Shown: positions 13,167 to 14,716 of the stretch, in pieces
How positions within the stretch are numbered: position 1 is the first letter of the stretch
Layout of the letters: each line of letters begins with the position of its first letter
Assembly: GCA_964633465.1 (NCBI GenBank)
Contig: CAZWGB010000033.1
Span: 1 to 14,716 of the forward strand
Origin: DTSX01 sp964633465
GTDB taxonomy: Bacteria; Pseudomonadota; Gammaproteobacteria; Steroidobacterales; UBA11654
Direction: 5' to 3'
DNA: 14,716 bases
Position numbers and translations under genes: made by a program
Notes under the pieces: model-generated
What the model was told of the DNA's origin: nothing
What the model saw: only the letters and a program-made list of their open reading frames with translations
Databases searched by the model: none

Positions 13167-13576
13167 TGTGTGGCGGAGTAACATACATGCACAATGGTGA
13201 GTACTCCAGAGTTTACTTTCCAAATCCGAAGGCAAAATTGCCAGTGCTGAACAAGAACAATGGAATATCCTTAATATTGTGGGGTAGAAGAAAGGAGCAG
13301 AATGGCAAATTACCAATGGGGGGATGGGCAAGACTGGATTCAATTCATGCTGGCCGCTGGGACAGATGGTTTCCAAAACCAGTAAAAATACCCGTGCTGA
13401 GTTTTATGGAAAAAGATCATGAAGGCAAAAGCCATTGGTTTGATCTAGTAAAAGGTCAATGGATACAAGGATTGATAGCGGTAGAAAAACAAGAGCAACG
13501 ATTGTATGTTGTCACCATCGAACCTGAAATGGAGCACAGCATCCACGACCGTTGGCCTAGAATTATGAACGGATGA
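13166..13576 (+). CDS. Short SRAP-family (HMCES/YedK-like) abasic-site protein
   Basis: SRAP proteins use a cysteine exposed after Met removal to form a thiazolidine cross-link with abasic sites in single-stranded DNA. The frame opens upstream at 13133, but ATG 13166 gives MCGGVTY with Cys2, as the family requires, and overlaps the polymerase stop by one base (TAATG). The 136-residue product aligns by eye with E. coli YedK (222 residues). The matches are WGRRKE with its WGYAP, GWARLDS (53-59) with INARVET, SFMEKD with GWFEW (E82), and YVVTIEPEMEHSIHDRWPRIM with the IVTAA-to-IHDRRPLVL block (H127). Cys, Glu and His are kept; the Asn (N75 of YedK) becomes W54. The deficit of about 85 residues is spread over the N-terminal loop region and the C-terminus. 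Coupling to lexA and a translesion polymerase supports an SOS role. Confidence 0.72.
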   Translation: MCGGVTYMHNGEYSRVYFPNPKAKLPVLNKNNGISLILWGRRKEQNGKLPMGGWARLDSIHAGRWDRWFPKPVKIPVLSFMEKDHEGKSHWFDLVKGQWIQGLIAVEKQEQRLYVVTIEPEMEHSIHDRWPRIMNG

Positions 13577-13588
13577 TACAATTAAACA

Positions 13589-13762
13589 ATGGAAATATTT
13601 GTAATCTTGACAATAATTTTTGGTTTCATCCTGCCTTATTGGGCAGGTGTTATGGCCAAACGCAAAGGCAAAAGTTTTGTACTTTGGTGCATTCTGCAGT
13701 TGCTGTTTTTCTTTCCAATAGTACTGATCGCCTTCCACTCCCCCATTGAGAAGAAAAAGTAG
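13589..13762 (+). CDS. 57-residue membrane protein, function unknown
   Basis: ATG 13589 opens a 57-codon frame ending TAG at 13760-13762. The product has two hydrophobic segments, about 2-21 (IFVILTIIFGFILPYWAG) and 30-49 (FVLWCILQLLFFFPIVLIAF). A basic loop AKRKGKS separates them and the tail is IEKKK. The balance of hydrophobic helices and positive loops is what a real membrane protein shows. It begins 12 bases after the SRAP-like gene, so it may belong to the SOS cassette, and ends 14 bases before the convergent oxidoreductase. No clear ribosome site is seen. An antisense frame of 97 codons over this region looks like a shadow. Confidence 0.55.
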   Translation: MEIFVILTIIFGFILPYWAGVMAKRKGKSFVLWCILQLLFFFPIVLIAFHSPIEKKK

Positions 13763-13776
13763 ACTTGTATCCTTAG

Positions 13777-14716
13777 CTAAAGGTGGGGCATAACTCGTTC
13801 AGCGATAACTTCCATTGACTGCTCTGGGTTTTTATACAATCGGATGGCAAATTCATCCAAACCAGCATTCTTGAACTGCACCATTTCCTCAACGAATCGA
13901 TCGACATCACTAAGATCACCGGCAAAGGTCAGATGATTTAAAAGCTTGTCAATAATGGCATCTGGGACACCTTCAATAACATCGGTGTTATGAGCATAAG
14001 CATGGGCAAATGCATGAAAATTGTTTTCAACGATTTGCGATTCTTCTGGGTCTAAAAATGTAGATATATACCAATTTTCGAGCATACCGCGTACAAAAAG
14101 TTTAGCCCTCGCTTCCTTTACAGCTTCTTCTCGATCAGACTTAACATGCCAAGAAAAAAGGTTGCTGATTGCAAAAGCCTTCCTGTCACGTCCATTGTTT
14201 TTTAGAGATTCATCGATAATAGCAATGCATTCATCTATGCGAGCCAGAGTTACATCGCTCATCATCAAACCATCTGCTACTTTGACAGACATTGATAACA
14301 TTTGAGGCTTTGTTGCCGCGACATAAATTTGAGGCCTGGTGGGTTGGTCTATCCACTGCGGTTTAGGTCCTGCAATCTGAAAGATGTCTTTATTAAAAGA
14401 GATTGCTTTGTCTGCAGACAATCCTGTCAGAAACTCAACACATTCCCTGACACCCTGCACCATATTTGGATACATCGTTCGTCGGTTGGGTTTTAACCCC
14501 ATAGAGATTAATGTTCCTCCCCCGCCTCCGACAATAATCTTAGCTCTGCCATTGGAGAGTTGATTCAAGCCATAGAGAAGATTTGAAAGTTTCAGGGGAT
14601 GTGTTTCAAACGGACTGACTGCAACCGGTCCCATCCTGATGTTTTGGGTTGCTTTAGCCAGAATAGAAAAATTAATGAATGGATCGATTGCCGACGGATA
14701 GTTTGCTGTTAAAACG
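13777..14716 (-). CDS. Luciferase-like (LLM class) flavin-dependent oxidoreductase, N-terminus cut by window edge
   Basis: The protein belongs to the bacterial luciferase-like monooxygenase superfamily, TIM-barrel enzymes using FMN or F420. An internal ATG at 14634 is not the start. The frame stays open to the window edge and adds typical sequence (IDPFINFSILAKATQNIRMG). About 312 residues are visible, ending RVMPHL. ATQNIRMGPVAVSPFETHPLK and LSNGRAKIIVGGGGG match the strand-3/strand-4 region with its cofactor-binding Gly run. QIYVAATKPQMLSMSVKVADGLMMS matches the strand near the phosphate site. The C-terminal part FVEEMVQFKNAGLDEFAIRL is also typical. The cofactor and substrate cannot be told. 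It converges with the SOS cassette and is probably unrelated to it. Confidence 0.85.
   Translation of the reverse strand, partial: VLTANYPSAIDPFINFSILAKATQNIRMGPVAVSPFETHPLKLSNLLYGLNQLSNGRAKIIVGGGGGTLISMGLKPNRRTMYPNMVQGVRECVEFLTGLSADKAISFNKDIFQIAGPKPQWIDQPTRPQIYVAATKPQMLSMSVKVADGLMMSDVTLARIDECIAIIDESLKNNGRDRKAFAISNLFSWHVKSDREEAVKEARAKLFVRGMLENWYISTFLDPEESQIVENNFHAFAHAYAHNTDVIEGVPDAIIDKLLNHLTFAGDLSDVDRFVEEMVQFKNAGLDEFAIRLYKNPEQSMEVIAERVMPHL

Noticed and set aside
13445..13738. 97-codon minus-strand frame
   Set aside because: It overlaps the conserved end of the SRAP-like gene and the 57-residue membrane protein; the product shows no motif.
14629..14634. ATG at 14634 as the start of the LLM oxidoreductase
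   Set aside because: The frame remains open to the window edge and the upstream residues are typical for the family, so the gene is cut by the edge.
1..14716. CRISPR array, IS element or prophage
   Set aside because: No regularly spaced repeats, transposase, integrase or phage structural motifs were seen on either strand.

Overview
The window reads as chromosomal DNA from an AT-rich proteobacterium. A marine-type gammaproteobacterium with a compact genome fits best. The support is the gene content: yebC-ruvC-ruvA-ruvB in one operon, the fabA-fabB pair for unsaturated fatty acids, and a folK/panB-type deoxynucleoside kinase. Spacing is tight, with 1 to 8 base overlaps and few long gaps. No IS element, phage gene or CRISPR array is visible. 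One signal points elsewhere: the LexA operator is a GTTC-N7-GTTC direct repeat, known mainly from Alphaproteobacteria, so the lineage is not fixed by this window.

Layout. 1-452 (minus) is the N-terminal part of a deoxynucleoside kinase, cut by the window edge. 621-695 is tRNA-Glu(CUC), whose 3' end overlaps the antisense stop of a HalD/BesD-like Fe(II)/2-oxoglutarate oxygenase (683-1501, minus). Next, all on the minus strand, come ruvB, ruvA, ruvC and yebC (1523-4438), the Holliday-junction resolution operon. 4439-5101 is an AT-rich gene-free stretch with phased T-tracts and a long inverted repeat. A secreted class C beta-lactamase-like serine hydrolase (5102-6316) and murF (6355-7812) lie downstream of tRNA-Arg(CCU) (7836-7912), all minus and possibly one transcript. 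A small AlkA-type DNA glycosylase (7966-8568, plus) is divergent from that tRNA. fabB, fabA, a membrane-anchored degenerate histidine-phosphatase-like protein and a small membrane protein (8581-11150, minus) form the next unit.

The most interesting part is 11257-13762 (plus). A LexA repressor with its own operator is followed, with overlapping coding ends, by a Y-family DNA polymerase. That is followed by a 136-residue SRAP (HMCES/YedK) relative, which starts on the stop codon of the polymerase gene, and then by a 57-residue two-helix membrane protein. This looks like a self-regulated SOS cassette. LexA senses damage, the polymerase performs translesion synthesis, and the SRAP-like protein may handle abasic sites through its N-terminal cysteine. 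Its Asn-equivalent active-site residue appears to be replaced by Trp. The window ends inside a luciferase-like flavin-dependent oxidoreductase (13777-14716, minus).

Several units concern genome maintenance (RuvABC, AlkA-like glycosylase, LexA cassette) and others the cell envelope (MurF, serine hydrolase, FabA/FabB). All functional calls come from motif recognition by eye; no database search was run.
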